The notes beneath the pieces are model-generated. The model saw only the letters and a program-made list of their open reading frames with translations, was not told where the DNA came from and made no database searches. Below, one piece after another: positions 53,775 to 63,919 of a stretch of DNA of 64,000 bases. The position numbers and the translations under genes are program-made. Source of the DNA: an uncultured bacterium (GTDB lineage Bacteria > Bacteroidota > Rhodothermia > Rhodothermales > UBA10348); the NCBI GenBank assembly GCA_943788505.1, contig CALSQR010000001.1:868001-932000 (forward strand), read 5' to 3'. How positions within the stretch are numbered: the first letter of the stretch is position 1; each line of letters opens with the position of its first letter.

Positions 53775-55646
53775 CTAATGCACCGACAATTCTGTTAGCG
53801 TAGTGCCAAACGTTGGCGGCTGATCGACCGCATGACCCCCGGACTCTGCGACTAATCGGATAGCTTTGGTGGTCACCGTAGGAAAGGAGATACCATAGGA
53901 GACTAGTCCGGGCTGTAGATACTTTGACGTGCCATCCGGCGGTGTGGGAAGGACGCTGATCCCCTGAACAGCAGCCCATCCGCCTGATGCATCTTGGACC
54001 TCCACCGAAGGATTGATAAGCCATCCCCATTCTTCCCGAGGAAAACCTATCGTGTAGCCCAGATGAGAAAATTCCTGAGGCTCATCGAATTGGTAGCCGT
54101 AAAAGTGCGTTTCTGACGCTGTGGAAGTGGCGGAATAAAATGGTAATGATTGGCTTCCATCGCGCAATCGCTCTAGATCAGCAGACATGGTATTGTGAAG
54201 GATTCCAACAGCATCGCTCGCCTTGTTGGGTCCCCACACCTCGAAACGTACGCTAGCGCTGTCCAATCCTGCGGTTAACGAGACGCGAAACGAACCCTGC
54301 TGCATTGCGCGCCCAGAAAGGCGTGATCCATTGCGCTCCAACCAATCCGGCATCGTGCCCACGACATGTACCTCACCTGCTGTGTTGTAGAGGGCGACAT
54401 CAAACGTGTCTCCCACGGTCAGAAACTGAACTGGCAAGGGCAGTAATTCTTGGGGCGCATGGAAATGGGAGGATTCATCGACAATGAGGACATCAACCCC
54501 ATCCATAGAAGTTCTGATGCCACCGGACTGTTCAACGACACGGATGCCTTGATCAGACAGTCTTCTGATTTGATCCGTTATGGATGCATCAGGTAAGTCA
54601 TGACGAGACACATTGATATATCGGTCATTGAATGGCATCGTCCACTTAGCAACGGGTCTAAGTAGGTCGTCAGGGATAGCTTCTGAGCCCTGTGCCAACC
54701 CGAGAAGTCCTGTCAGCGTAGCGGCCTGATTGTCTGCATCGAAGCCCATCGCACAGGCCAGATCAAGCGTTCGCTGTATGTCACCTTCTCCATACAGCAG
54801 GGCTAGAACGGCTGCCGCACCATTGAGAACGGCATCAATCGGCTCCCATCCATATTCGTTATATGGCTGCCGCACATAATATTTTTCTGCCAGAACCTGG
54901 CGAGCCTGAATCCAATTATCCGGATACGTGGCGTGCAATGCTTGCATTTCTCGGATGACGCCCCGAAACCGGCCATCGGAAGGAAGCGCCTCGAAACCCA
55001 CCTCGATCAAGGCTGAGATATCATCGGTGAAAAACGCCTCAGATAGCATGGCTGCGTAAAACAATGCAGGCTCTGTGCCGAAATCGTCATTCGTGATGCG
55101 AGCTGCCCACGCGGTCTTTTCGACAGCATAAGACACCATTCCCGGAGCCGTAATGGCCCAGATTTCGTTAACCAATTGAGGATCGATTTCAAACCAGCGT
55201 GGATTGTGCTCTCGGCTTCCGGTCTCGGGAGGATAATAGCCGTGATGCATAAGCGTCAGTGCTACCCTATTTGCCGCCCAGATCCTGTCTCGAATATGGT
55301 ACATCCAGGCTTCACGCAACTTCCGATAGGTTGGATCAATGCCGTGCTCCTCCATCTGTAGGAGATACATGTATTCCAGATCCGTGTCGTCATCAGAAAA
55401 GGCCCCATCCAGTTCAATGGCCCTTTCGAGCGCTTTTCCATAGCCATACGGAAACGTATCCGGACCTGGCTCTTCCAGATATTTGAACTCATGGGAGAGA
55501 CCATAGATGTTGCCTACAAGCTGTCCCAACCAGAATCCAGCCACTTTATCCTGATAAGTATCCACGGGTATCGACCGAACGCGGTCCAATCCCGAACAAG
55601 ACAATATCATAAGCGGCAACAGTGCCAGTACCGTGCGCTTGTTCAT
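53775..55646 (-). CDS. ADP-ribosylglycohydrolase-family lipoprotein
   Basis: A lipoprotein signal ([10 protein letters not shown], lipobox I-L-S-C, Cys17) leads into a helical ADP-ribosylglycohydrolase-like domain (about 35-350). It has the first acidic metal motif [14 protein letters not shown] and the second [20 protein letters not shown], matching the family D-D-T-D and D-x-D-x-N-A-A elements. A C-terminal half of about 270 residues is beta-rich (Ig-like [13 protein letters not shown], then a jelly-roll-like end with [14 protein letters not shown]). Periplasmic or surface location is unusual for an enzyme that normally removes ADP-ribose, so the substrate may be a different glycoside or nucleoside. 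Its ATG overlaps the glgB stop (ATGA), so it is the second gene of that operon. Confidence 0.85.
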   Translation of the reverse strand: MNKRTVLALLPLMILSCSGLDRVRSIPVDTYQDKVAGFWLGQLVGNIYGLSHEFKYLEEPGPDTFPYGYGKALERAIELDGAFSDDDTDLEYMYLLQMEEHGIDPTYRKLREAWMYHIRDRIWAANRVALTLMHHGYYPPETGSREHNPRWFEIDPQLVNEIWAITAPGMVSYAVEKTAWAARITNDDFGTEPALFYAAMLSEAFFTDDISALIEVGFEALPSDGRFRGVIREMQALHATYPDNWIQARQVLAEKYYVRQPYNEYGWEPIDAVLNGAAAVLALLYGEGDIQRTLDLACAMGFDADNQAATLTGLLGLAQGSEAIPDDLLRPVAKWTMPFNDRYINVSRHDLPDASITDQIRRLSDQGIRVVEQSGGIRTSMDGVDVLIVDESSHFHAPQELLPLPVQFLTVGDTFDVALYNTAGEVHVVGTMPDWLERNGSRLSGRAMQQGSFRVSLTAGLDSASVRFEVWGPNKASDAVGILHNTMSADLERLRDGSQSLPFYSATSTASETHFYGYQFDEPQEFSHLGYTIGFPREEWGWLINPSVEVQDASGGWAAVQGISVLPTPPDGTSKYLQPGLVSYGISFPTVTTKAIRLVAESGGHAVDQPPTFGTTLTELSVH

Positions 55647-57556
55647 TTTTTGGGATGGGTTTGCTTTGTAGCGATGTCCGGCGCCTTTTCTAGGATGAGT
55701 AATCCTAGTGGGGGAAGATCTAACTGCAGGGAGGCCGGCTGTCCGTGCGTCATGTCCTGACGAGCTTCAAGCGGACCCATACTACCTGCTCCGCTTCCTC
55801 CAAATCGTAGATCATCCGATGAAAGCCGGACCGTCCACGTTCCTTTGTGCGGAACGCCTTGCCGATAATTCAGACGTGGAACTGGGGTAAAATTGAAAAT
55901 GAAAATGAGCTCCTTTCCGTCGCGATGACGCACATACGATGCGACCGTATTGTCCAGATCCGAAAAGTCTATCCAGTAGAATCCACCCCATTCGTCATAC
56001 TGAAGCACATCAAATTCCTTATAGAGGTTGTTCAAGGTTCGCACCCACTCGGCGATGCCTTGATGAAGGGGTTCATCCAGCAAGCCCCACTCGAGACCTG
56101 CGTCATGATTCCACTCTCCGCGTTGCCCGAACTCGCAGCCCATGAACAAGAGCTTCTTACCTGGATGTCCAAACATGTGGCCATAAAGTAGCCTCAAGTT
56201 GGCTGCCTTCTGCCAGTCATCTCCAGGCATTTTACCGAACATCGATCCCTTGCCGTGGACCACCTCATCGTGCGAAAGGGAAAGCATATAATTCTCTGCC
56301 CACGCATAGACCAGAGGAAACGTAAAATTGTGAAAATGATAGCGGCGATTGATCGGGTCTTCCTTAAAGAACTCGAGTGAATCGTGCATCCAACCCATAT
56401 TCCATTTATACAGGAATCCCAGCCCTCCTGTGTACGTGGGGTGCGATACACCAGGCCACGCAGTGGACTCCTCAGCCACCATAATAGCATTGGGGAATCG
56501 AGTGAAAACCGTCTCATTGATCTCTTTAAGCAGGCTCATCGCCTCCAAGTTTTCTCGACCGCCGAACTTATTGGGTGTCCATTCTTCTCCTCGAGAATAG
56601 TCGCGGTACAGCATCGAAGCTACTGCATCGAAACGAAGGCCATCGATATGAAACTCATCCAGCCAAAACAAGGCATTCGACAACAGGTAATTGCGCACCT
56701 GAGGTCTGGTATAGTCAAAAACGAGCGTCCCCCAATCCGGATGATGCCGCATGACGGGCTCTTCGTACTCGAACAGCGGCTCACCGTCAAAATCCACTAA
56801 CCCTTGAGGATCGGTGGCAAAGTGGGCAGGTACCCAATCCAGTAACACCCCGATACCCTTCTCATGCAAGTAATTGATGAGGTACTTGAAGTCTGCCGGT
56901 GATCCATATCGAAAAGTCGGGGCAAACGGCCCGATGACCTGGTAGCCCCAGGAGCCATAGTATGGATGTTCTTGAACAGGCAGAAGCTCAACGTGTGTGA
57001 AACCCATGTCGAGTGCATGAGCTGCCAATGGCTCAGCCATTTCTCGATAGCTCAGCGACATGCCATCTCCCTTTCGCCGCCAAGATCCCAGATGGACTTC
57101 ATAGATGGAGACAGCAGCCGTTAAGGATTCCGGTCCCGGACGGGTGGCCATCCACGCATCATCAGACCAAGCAAAATCCTGATCCGCAATAATACCTGAA
57201 AGGCCAGCAACTCCATGACCTCCCATATCAGGAGGCTCCATTTCAAACGCGAACGGATCTGACTTGTCTGTCCACCACGGACCACGCCGGATCGAAAACT
57301 TATAGCGCTGACCCACGCGGGCTCCACGAACGTAGATTTCCCAAAACCGCTCCATACCCGTACCGACTGCACGCATACTATGCGCTGCGCGGTCCCAATT
57401 GTTAAAATCTCCAATTAACGCGACTTCATCAGCACGAGGAGCCCAAACGCGAAACCACGTGCCTTGCCGGTTTGGATGCGCTCCGAAGACCCTATATGAC
57501 TCCAAAAGGCGGCCTTCTCCCCATAAATGACGATCAAAGGCAGAGACGGTTGGCAT
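55643..57556 (-). CDS. glgB: 1,4-alpha-glucan branching enzyme
   Basis: It introduces alpha-1,6 branches into glycogen. The chain has an N-terminal CBM48 ([21 protein letters not shown]), the GH13 barrel with the nucleophile Asp in [12 protein letters not shown], the acid/base Glu in [10 protein letters not shown] and the third Asp in [13 protein letters not shown], and a C-terminal all-beta domain. I start at the ATG at 57556, giving 637 residues, the usual short-form length; the frame stays open to 57709 with unrelated sequence. The stop overlaps the ADP-ribosylglycohydrolase-like gene (ATGA). It is divergent from glgX. Confidence 0.97.
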   Translation of the reverse strand: MPTVSAFDRHLWGEGRLLESYRVFGAHPNRQGTWFRVWAPRADEVALIGDFNNWDRAAHSMRAVGTGMERFWEIYVRGARVGQRYKFSIRRGPWWTDKSDPFAFEMEPPDMGGHGVAGLSGIIADQDFAWSDDAWMATRPGPESLTAAVSIYEVHLGSWRRKGDGMSLSYREMAEPLAAHALDMGFTHVELLPVQEHPYYGSWGYQVIGPFAPTFRYGSPADFKYLINYLHEKGIGVLLDWVPAHFATDPQGLVDFDGEPLFEYEEPVMRHHPDWGTLVFDYTRPQVRNYLLSNALFWLDEFHIDGLRFDAVASMLYRDYSRGEEWTPNKFGGRENLEAMSLLKEINETVFTRFPNAIMVAEESTAWPGVSHPTYTGGLGFLYKWNMGWMHDSLEFFKEDPINRRYHFHNFTFPLVYAWAENYMLSLSHDEVVHGKGSMFGKMPGDDWQKAANLRLLYGHMFGHPGKKLLFMGCEFGQRGEWNHDAGLEWGLLDEPLHQGIAEWVRTLNNLYKEFDVLQYDEWGGFYWIDFSDLDNTVASYVRHRDGKELIFIFNFTPVPRLNYRQGVPHKGTWTVRLSSDDLRFGGSGAGSMGPLEARQDMTHGQPASLQLDLPPLGLLILEKAPDIATKQTHPKK

Positions 57557-57736
57557 GAAAGCGCAGGTAAAGGTGGTGTTGGAATCTAGCAGGGTGAGGA
57601 AAATACGACTTCGCATGCAATCATCGGGATCGAGCCCGATGACTTCCTGTATACTGGCACTTCCCTGATCTCGCGCTTTGCTTGATGTCTCACATTCCAG
57701 CGGGTTCAAAGCTGCCCCTTTAGCAAGTCATCTATT

Positions 57737-59788
57737 TTGATCACTGAAACAGGAAAACCCTATCCTCTCGGAGCAACTCTCCGAGACAATGGCGTCAACT
57801 TTGCCGTATTCAGTGCCCACGCAACGCGTGTTACGTTGTGCCTGTTTGATTCAGTTGATGCTATGCAATGCACGCAGGAAGTAGACCTTCCTGAGCGCTC
57901 GGGCAACGTTTGGCATGGATTCATTCCGGGAATTCAGGTTGGCCAACTCTATGGTTTTCGCGTTGACGGGCCCTATGAACCCGAAAAGGGACACCGATTC
58001 AATCGCAATAAACTGTTACTCGATCCGTACGCGCGTAGCATCGCCCGCATACCGACGTGGCATTCCTCACTACTTGGCTATCGGGCCGGTGAAGAAGACG
58101 TGTCGTGGAACGACGAGGATTCTGCCCATTGGGCGGCCGTGGCTAAGGTTTGCCATGAAAGCCTAGCTGAACCGGTGCAGAACGGCTTGGAAATTCCCTG
58201 GGAACGCACGGTAATCTACGAGACTCACGTTCGTGGCATGACCATGAATCACCCAGATGTGGACCCGGCTCTTCGGGGCACCTATGCAGGATTAGCCTCC
58301 GATCCGGTACTATCTCATCTCAAGGAACTGGGTGTTACGAGTATCCAATTGCTTCCGGTCCAGACCAAATTTTCGGAAGAACACCTCGCAAAAAACGGGC
58401 TCGTTAATTATTGGGGGTACAATACACTCGGCTATTTTGCGCCCGAACCCACCTATGCTTCAAAACCGGATGACGCAGCTGCTGAGTTTCGTGCAATGGT
58501 AGATCGATTCCATGAGGAAGGCATGGAAGTCATTATCGATGTGGTTTTTAACCACACGGCTGAGGGAAATCGTTTCGGCCCGACGTTGTCCTTCCGTGGA
58601 TTTGATAATCTAAGCTATTACCTATCACGCGAAGACAACCCGCGCATCTTGCACAATTTCACAGGCACCGGAAACACATTAGATGTCCGGCAGCCTGTTG
58701 TTATGCAACTAATTGCTGACTCCTTGCGATACTGGGCCCGGGATATGGGCGTGGATGGCTTTCGCTTCGATCTTGCGACTGTCTTGGCTCGTGCAGGCCA
58801 GCAAGTTGATATGGACGGTCCGTTTTTCATTTTACTGCAGCAGGATCCAATTCTTAGATCACGGAAAATGATCGCTGAGCCCTGGGACCTCGGACCGGAA
58901 GGCTATCGCTTGGGAAGCTTCGTATCTCCATGGCGTGAATGGAATGGACGTTTTCGCGATGATGTGCGCACGTACTGGACCGGAGAAGTGCGCACAACGG
59001 CAGACTTCGCATCTCGAATGAGCGGAAGCAGCGACATTTTTACGGGGCGCCGTCCATCGGCGTCAATCAATTTCATTACGGCCCATGACGGCTTCTCGCT
59101 CGCTGATGTAGTCATGTATGAGCAGCGGCACAATCAAGCCAATCTGGAAGATAATCGTGATGGGCACGAACCCAATCATTCCAGAAATTGGGGACAAGAG
59201 GGACCAAGCTCGGATCCAGCTATTCTGGATCGCCGGAATCGAGTTCGACGGGCTCTTGTTTCGAGTTTACTCCTTGCCCAAGGTGTGCCCATGATTCTGG
59301 GCGGGGATGAACTAGGGAGGACTCAGCAGGGGAATAACAATGCCTATTGCCAGGACAACCCGATTTCTTGGCTAGACTGGTCATCATCGGCTGTCGATAA
59401 GGATTTCCTTGATTTCGTCAAAGAAGTAGTCACTGCGCGAACGGCTACCCCCCTCCTTTCGCAGCGGCGTTTCCTAAACGAAAAGGGATCTGCCCTAGCA
59501 AAATGGTGGCACGCCTCAGGCCGAGAGATGACACAAGAGGACTGGAAGAACCCTCATGAGCGGGTGGTTGGACTGCATCTTTGGTCCGAACCCTCAGTAG
59601 ATTCCATCGATCAAACATCAAAGCATGCTTTCTTGATGTTCAATCCTACAGAAGAGCCTTGCTCGTTCCTCATGCCTGAATTGGGCGTTGGGGCCTGGCG
59701 AATTGCTCTTCCATTCGATGATCTTGTGACACTGACGAAAGGACTGTGCCATCTAGAAGGGCTCTCCGTGGCACTACTGAAGGCTTAG
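57737..59788 (+). CDS. glgX: Glycogen debranching enzyme (GlgX, isoamylase type)
   Basis: It hydrolyses alpha-1,6 branches of limit dextrins. The N-terminal CBM48 begins KPYPLGATLRDNGVNFAVFSAHA. The GH13_11 barrel has the nucleophile Asp in DGFRFDLATVLAR, the Glu in MIAEPWDLGPEGY and the third Asp in ITAHDGFSLADVV. The motif GGDELGRTQQGNNNAYCQDN is typical of GlgX. No ATG is present before the conserved start, so the likely initiator is TTG 57737, 180 bases from the divergent glgB. The gene converges with malQ. Confidence 0.96.
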   Translation: MITETGKPYPLGATLRDNGVNFAVFSAHATRVTLCLFDSVDAMQCTQEVDLPERSGNVWHGFIPGIQVGQLYGFRVDGPYEPEKGHRFNRNKLLLDPYARSIARIPTWHSSLLGYRAGEEDVSWNDEDSAHWAAVAKVCHESLAEPVQNGLEIPWERTVIYETHVRGMTMNHPDVDPALRGTYAGLASDPVLSHLKELGVTSIQLLPVQTKFSEEHLAKNGLVNYWGYNTLGYFAPEPTYASKPDDAAAEFRAMVDRFHEEGMEVIIDVVFNHTAEGNRFGPTLSFRGFDNLSYYLSREDNPRILHNFTGTGNTLDVRQPVVMQLIADSLRYWARDMGVDGFRFDLATVLARAGQQVDMDGPFFILLQQDPILRSRKMIAEPWDLGPEGYRLGSFVSPWREWNGRFRDDVRTYWTGEVRTTADFASRMSGSSDIFTGRRPSASINFITAHDGFSLADVVMYEQRHNQANLEDNRDGHEPNHSRNWGQEGPSSDPAILDRRNRVRRALVSSLLLAQGVPMILGGDELGRTQQGNNNAYCQDNPISWLDWSSSAVDKDFLDFVKEVVTARTATPLLSQRRFLNEKGSALAKWWHASGREMTQEDWKNPHERVVGLHLWSEPSVDSIDQTSKHAFLMFNPTEEPCSFLMPELGVGAWRIALPFDDLVTLTKGLCHLEGLSVALLKA

Positions 59789-59835
59789 CATGTAGAGCGC
59801 CGTACAGCACATCAGTTCCACACGCCCTTGCACAC

Positions 59836-61368
59836 TTACTCGCTTGATCGCTTCGTCCGATGAGTCAGATCTGCGAGCCTACCTGCTAGTTCCTGCGAAA
59901 GAGTGTCCGGTGCCATTCTCCATTGCCAGTTTCCATCTGTCGTACCTGGCGTATTCATGCGGGCTTTTGCTCCGAGACCAAGAAGGTCCTGAACCGGCGT
60001 AACCACAATTCGAGCCTCCGATTCCATGAGCCGTTCGATGGCTCTGAATGGCAACTGTTCTTCTTCCTTCCCAGGTTCGAGACCCAGATACGACGCGCAA
60101 TAGGCCTTGGCTCTAGCAATCTGATCCGCATCCTGGGTGCTGGCCGTGTTGGTCCACCAGCCTATCAACGTATCATTGTCATGGGTCCCGGTGTAGGCCA
60201 CCAAGGATTCAACATAATTATGAGGCAAGAACCCATTGCTTTCATCTGAGTCGAACGCAAACTGCAGAATGGCCATACCGGGATAATCAAACCGCTCCAT
60301 AAGCTGGGTCACACCATCGGTAATGACACCCAGGTTCTCAGCGATGAGCGGAACGCTACCTAGATTATCCTCAAGGGTCGCAAACAGATCAGCTCCAGGA
60401 CCTTTCTGCCATGTTCCATTAATGGCGGTCTGTTCGCTGGCCGCTACCTCCCAGTAGGCTTCGAACCCTCGAAAGTGATCCAGACGCACTAGATCTACCA
60501 GTTCCAGGATGCGTGCCATGCGGCTCGTCCACCACGAATAGCCAGACGCCTTCATCCGGTCCCAGTGATACAGAGGATTTCCCCAGCGCTGTCCGGTTTC
60601 TGAAAAATAATCCGGGGGAACGCCGGCAATCATGGTTGCATGACCGGTCTCATCCAGTGTGAAAAGCCTTCTGTTCGACCACACATCGGCACTGTCCTGC
60701 GCTACATAGATGGGTAGATCGCCGAAAATGCGAATCCCACGATCGTTACAATACGTCTTTAAGTCAGTCCATTGATTTTCGAACAAATACTGCCAAAACA
60801 TGCGCATGCGAAATCTATCGATGTTCGCAGCTCGATAATCGGACAACGCTCTGGGGTCGCGATCACGTAGTTCAGGCGTCCACGTCATCCACTCCATTTC
60901 GTAATGGTCAGATTTTATCGATTCGAACAACGCCCAGTCTTCCAGCCATGCAGCTTGATGGGCGCACCAATCTGCAAATTTATCGCGCTCTGCGGGTGAG
61001 GATTGTGTATCAAACCGCTCCCACGCTTTTACCAATAAATCGTACTTGTAAGCGCTTACATCCGCATAAAGAACTGAATTAACTTCAAATTGGACGTTTT
61101 CATCTATATCATCCCTGGTCAACCAACCATCCTCGAGTAAACGATCAGGAGAAATGAGAAGTGGATTACCTGCATATGTCGATGGTGCCGCGTACGGAGA
61201 ATACCCATATCCAGTCGGAACCAACGGTAATACTTGCCAGATTGTCTGACCTGCAGAGGCCAAGAAATCGGCGAATTGATACGCTTCCGGTCCAAGATCG
61301 CCAATACCGTGCCGTGACGGCAAGGACGTAATGTGAAGCAAAAGACCGCTGGACCGTGGATGCGGCAT
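59836..61368 (-). CDS. malQ: 4-alpha-glucanotransferase (amylomaltase)
   Basis: It transfers maltodextrin segments and releases glucose. The 510-residue GH77 enzyme starts RSSGLLLHITSLPSRHGIGDLGPEAY and has the catalytic Asp in VRLDHFRGFEAYWE, the Glu in LIAENLGVIT, and the third Asp in TGTHDNDT. There is no N-terminal starch-binding domain, so it is the bacterial MalQ type. With glgB and glgX it forms a glycogen-turnover set; a glycogen phosphorylase or synthase gene is not in the window. Confidence 0.97.
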   Translation of the reverse strand: MPHPRSSGLLLHITSLPSRHGIGDLGPEAYQFADFLASAGQTIWQVLPLVPTGYGYSPYAAPSTYAGNPLLISPDRLLEDGWLTRDDIDENVQFEVNSVLYADVSAYKYDLLVKAWERFDTQSSPAERDKFADWCAHQAAWLEDWALFESIKSDHYEMEWMTWTPELRDRDPRALSDYRAANIDRFRMRMFWQYLFENQWTDLKTYCNDRGIRIFGDLPIYVAQDSADVWSNRRLFTLDETGHATMIAGVPPDYFSETGQRWGNPLYHWDRMKASGYSWWTSRMARILELVDLVRLDHFRGFEAYWEVAASEQTAINGTWQKGPGADLFATLEDNLGSVPLIAENLGVITDGVTQLMERFDYPGMAILQFAFDSDESNGFLPHNYVESLVAYTGTHDNDTLIGWWTNTASTQDADQIARAKAYCASYLGLEPGKEEEQLPFRAIERLMESEARIVVTPVQDLLGLGAKARMNTPGTTDGNWQWRMAPDTLSQELAGRLADLTHRTKRSSE

Positions 61369-61555
61369 AGCCTTTACCTGAAGTAAACTAATCAGTGTGT
61401 AAGGGCTTTCAAGTTACACTGCTGAGAGAAAAGAATCCGGAGGAAATTCCATTTTAGACCGTGCCTGCGCTATCAGGGAATTTCTGTAACCTCCCTCTCT
61501 TTCCTAGCGTACACCTCGCCTCACACGAGCATGATTCGTCTGCACGCTTGTATCT

Positions 61556-62350
61556 ATGAAGGAACTTCTGGCCGTCCTCAATCCTGCTGACTACCGCTTT
61601 ATTGCTGGTATTCTGGAAAGCCCGCTCAATCAAACCAATGATGAGCGTTTCGTCGAATTGGTTGACGCTCTTGAAAAAGAAGAGTCGTCCGAGAATTACC
61701 TGGCCGTACAGACACAGTTCGAAGAGGATTTTCGATATGTGGGCAGTTCCGAGATCATGTACGTATTTCGCTCCATGACCGGAGAAGAAAAAGGTGCATC
61801 CTTCCAGGGAATCGTGAGGGATGTAGCCTCTGCGCTAAAAGTTGACGCTAATTTATTAGGGTCTGATCGCGAAATCGTTGAACGATTGGCTGAGTCGTAC
61901 GCCACTCAACAATTCACCGAATTGACGCCCGAAGAGCAGCAAAAAATGCTTGAAAGTCTCGGCATAGACCGGGATAAAGCAGCTGCCTTCCTTGCGCGAA
62001 GTGCTGGCGTTTTTGCTCTTCCAATGCTTATCGAAGCATTCAATCTTGTCATCGTACAAGGGCTAATTAAGACGATTATCTTTGGTACCATAGCCCGCAT
62101 CATCGGGTCGCAGTTGGCGAGCAAGTTGTTCGCTTTTCTCGTTGCGCGTATGCCGTGGTGGGTGTCCTGGATCGGACCTGCTGCGTGGACATTATCTCTT
62201 GGATGGACGGCTTTTGATCTTCAAGGACCAGCCAAGCGTAAAACAATCCCAGTCGTCTTGTACTTAGGCCTGTGCTCACTCAGGGATCGTCATTCTTCCG
62301 AGGATGGAGCGTCAGCAGATGCGGATGCAGCAGACGAAAAACGATCGTAA
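61556..62350 (+). CDS. YaaW (UPF0174)-like protein
   Basis: The 264-residue protein has an N-terminal helical half and a hydrophobic middle region (FALPMLIEAFNLVIVQGLI; WWVSWIGPAAWTLSLGW). Its final conserved segment KRKTIPVVLYLGLCSLRDRH matches the closing segment of E. coli YaaW and relatives in general pattern, along with FQGIVRDVASALKV and TPEEQQKMLESLGID. The family function is unknown. The C-terminus is an acidic Asp/Ala tail. The gene runs tail-to-tail into the PH-domain gene and overlaps its last 61 bases (62290-62350). Confidence 0.7.
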   Translation: MKELLAVLNPADYRFIAGILESPLNQTNDERFVELVDALEKEESSENYLAVQTQFEEDFRYVGSSEIMYVFRSMTGEEKGASFQGIVRDVASALKVDANLLGSDREIVERLAESYATQQFTELTPEEQQKMLESLGIDRDKAAAFLARSAGVFALPMLIEAFNLVIVQGLIKTIIFGTIARIIGSQLASKLFAFLVARMPWWVSWIGPAAWTLSLGWTAFDLQGPAKRKTIPVVLYLGLCSLRDRHSSEDGASADADAADEKRS

Positions 62351-63915
62351 ACGCGCCGAACCAGATCCTCTCCCAGCTTAAATGGGACATCAATCAGGTC
62401 AGCTGACTGAACCGGTGAGGCACCAGCAGTATCGACATAGACGGTCGCCAATCCGAGGCGGCGCTGAAACCAAGACGATCGAACGCTTGCCGTCTGCAGT
62501 TTCCTGATTGGGATGATCCATTCGTGACGCCGAAACCAACCTCTTCTGACGGCAAAGCTTTCAGATGACTCAGCGTACCCGAGGTACCGATACCTAGTGA
62601 ATGCCATCACAATAAGTAGCGGAATGATGAGCAATCCCCAAAGGAACTCGATACGCCAAAAAGCCGGTATCCCGATCAGAATCGTTAAGGCGACGAAAGA
62701 ACGAGTGAGAAATCTGCGAATGGTGAGTTTGGAAACAGGCGCCCACGTTGTCGGCACAGACGGAGCACCCACTTTGTTCAGGAAATGTGTGACGTCCTCT
62801 CGACGGCCAATCGGGATAGCCACCTCGAATCCTGATTCATTCAGATCCATACCCATCGTCTGGAGTTCGAGCCGAAACCAGCCAAAATGTGCCATCAATG
62901 GATGCGTTCGAACGATGTATGCCTGAATACGCCGAAGTGGAATAGTACCCTCCTTGAGTGTCATCAGGCCATGCGATCGATGCAACTTGTCTCCGATTCG
63001 TTCGATACGGAAATGGTGGTATCGGTTGATGGTCAGTAGGATGCCGGAGAACCATCCGAGCGATATCGCGCCAAATGCCGCTAAAGCTCCTGCCAGCCAT
63101 GGAGATCCCGTTATTACATCCTGCCACGGTTCTAACGGCCCGCGGAGCAGCCAAAAAAACATGCGTTCAGGATCTGGCTCGATGTATTGCAGAAGCGAGA
63201 AAAACGCTGCGATGTAGAGCAGCGAAAACCGAAATACACCTGCTAGCACGGTCCTTCGAGGTGACAACTGGTATAAAATGTTGGGCTCAGGATGTGTTTC
63301 GACGAGTCCTGAATCAGGCGCGCTTTCTAAGAGCTGTGAAAGCGACTCTTTGGTGGATTCATCCACTTCCCCAGGTGGTTTCTCCATTACAGAAACATCC
63401 TTCATAGCGGCTTGCAGCTGCCGAACTACTGAGCGGATATACTGCGCCTCAGCTAATGAGACATACTCAAGCATTCCTTCGGCTGTAGCGCTGCCAGCCG
63501 TGAAGACCACCACTTTCGCCGTCCCCAGAATTCGCTGTAAGGGTGCTTGCTCTATCACGATGTTCTGAATGCGATCGACCGGAATATTGCGCTTTCGGCG
63601 GGTCAACACACCTGAATGGATTACCAACTCCTGAGCCGTAATCCAGTATCGAAATTTGAGATATTGGAGCCCAATCCAGGGCACAAAGATTACGACATAC
63701 ATCCCTGCCAACACCAGATTGAACCAGGCCATCGAGTCACCGTCACGAAAAACGGGCAGAAGGATGAAGACAATGGCTGGCAGACTCACGATTACGCGCT
63801 GTACCAGCGTCAGTGGATGCAAGCGCTTGGCCTCACCCCTTGGATCGTGTGAGTCGTGTAAATCGAGAGGGTCTTCCGGGTTGCTATTCGGTTCGGTCAG
63901 AGGTTCGTCCACCAT
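62290..63915 (-). CDS. Membrane protein with several bacterial PH domains (YdbT-like)
   Basis: The 541-residue protein is an array of membrane helices and bPH2 domains. After an acidic N-terminal arm come two helices (VIVSLPAIVFILLP; FNLVLAGMYVVIFVPWIGL), then bPH2 unit 1 (RYWITAQELVIHSGVLTRRKRNIPVDRIQNIVIEQ). A helix pair (about 225-300) leads to unit 2 (HFRIERIGDKLHRSHGLMTLKEGTIPLRRIQAYIV), then another pair and unit 3 (SFAVRRGWFRRHEWIIPIRKLQTASV). This matches YdbT, usually paired with YdbS. Role unknown. A Ser/Ala tail ends it within the YaaW-like gene. Confidence 0.92.
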   Translation of the reverse strand: MVDEPLTEPNSNPEDPLDLHDSHDPRGEAKRLHPLTLVQRVIVSLPAIVFILLPVFRDGDSMAWFNLVLAGMYVVIFVPWIGLQYLKFRYWITAQELVIHSGVLTRRKRNIPVDRIQNIVIEQAPLQRILGTAKVVVFTAGSATAEGMLEYVSLAEAQYIRSVVRQLQAAMKDVSVMEKPPGEVDESTKESLSQLLESAPDSGLVETHPEPNILYQLSPRRTVLAGVFRFSLLYIAAFFSLLQYIEPDPERMFFWLLRGPLEPWQDVITGSPWLAGALAAFGAISLGWFSGILLTINRYHHFRIERIGDKLHRSHGLMTLKEGTIPLRRIQAYIVRTHPLMAHFGWFRLELQTMGMDLNESGFEVAIPIGRREDVTHFLNKVGAPSVPTTWAPVSKLTIRRFLTRSFVALTILIGIPAFWRIEFLWGLLIIPLLIVMAFTRYRYLGYAESSESFAVRRGWFRRHEWIIPIRKLQTASVRSSWFQRRLGLATVYVDTAGASPVQSADLIDVPFKLGEDLVRRVYDRFSSAASASADAPSSEE

Positions 63916-63919
63916 GGAA

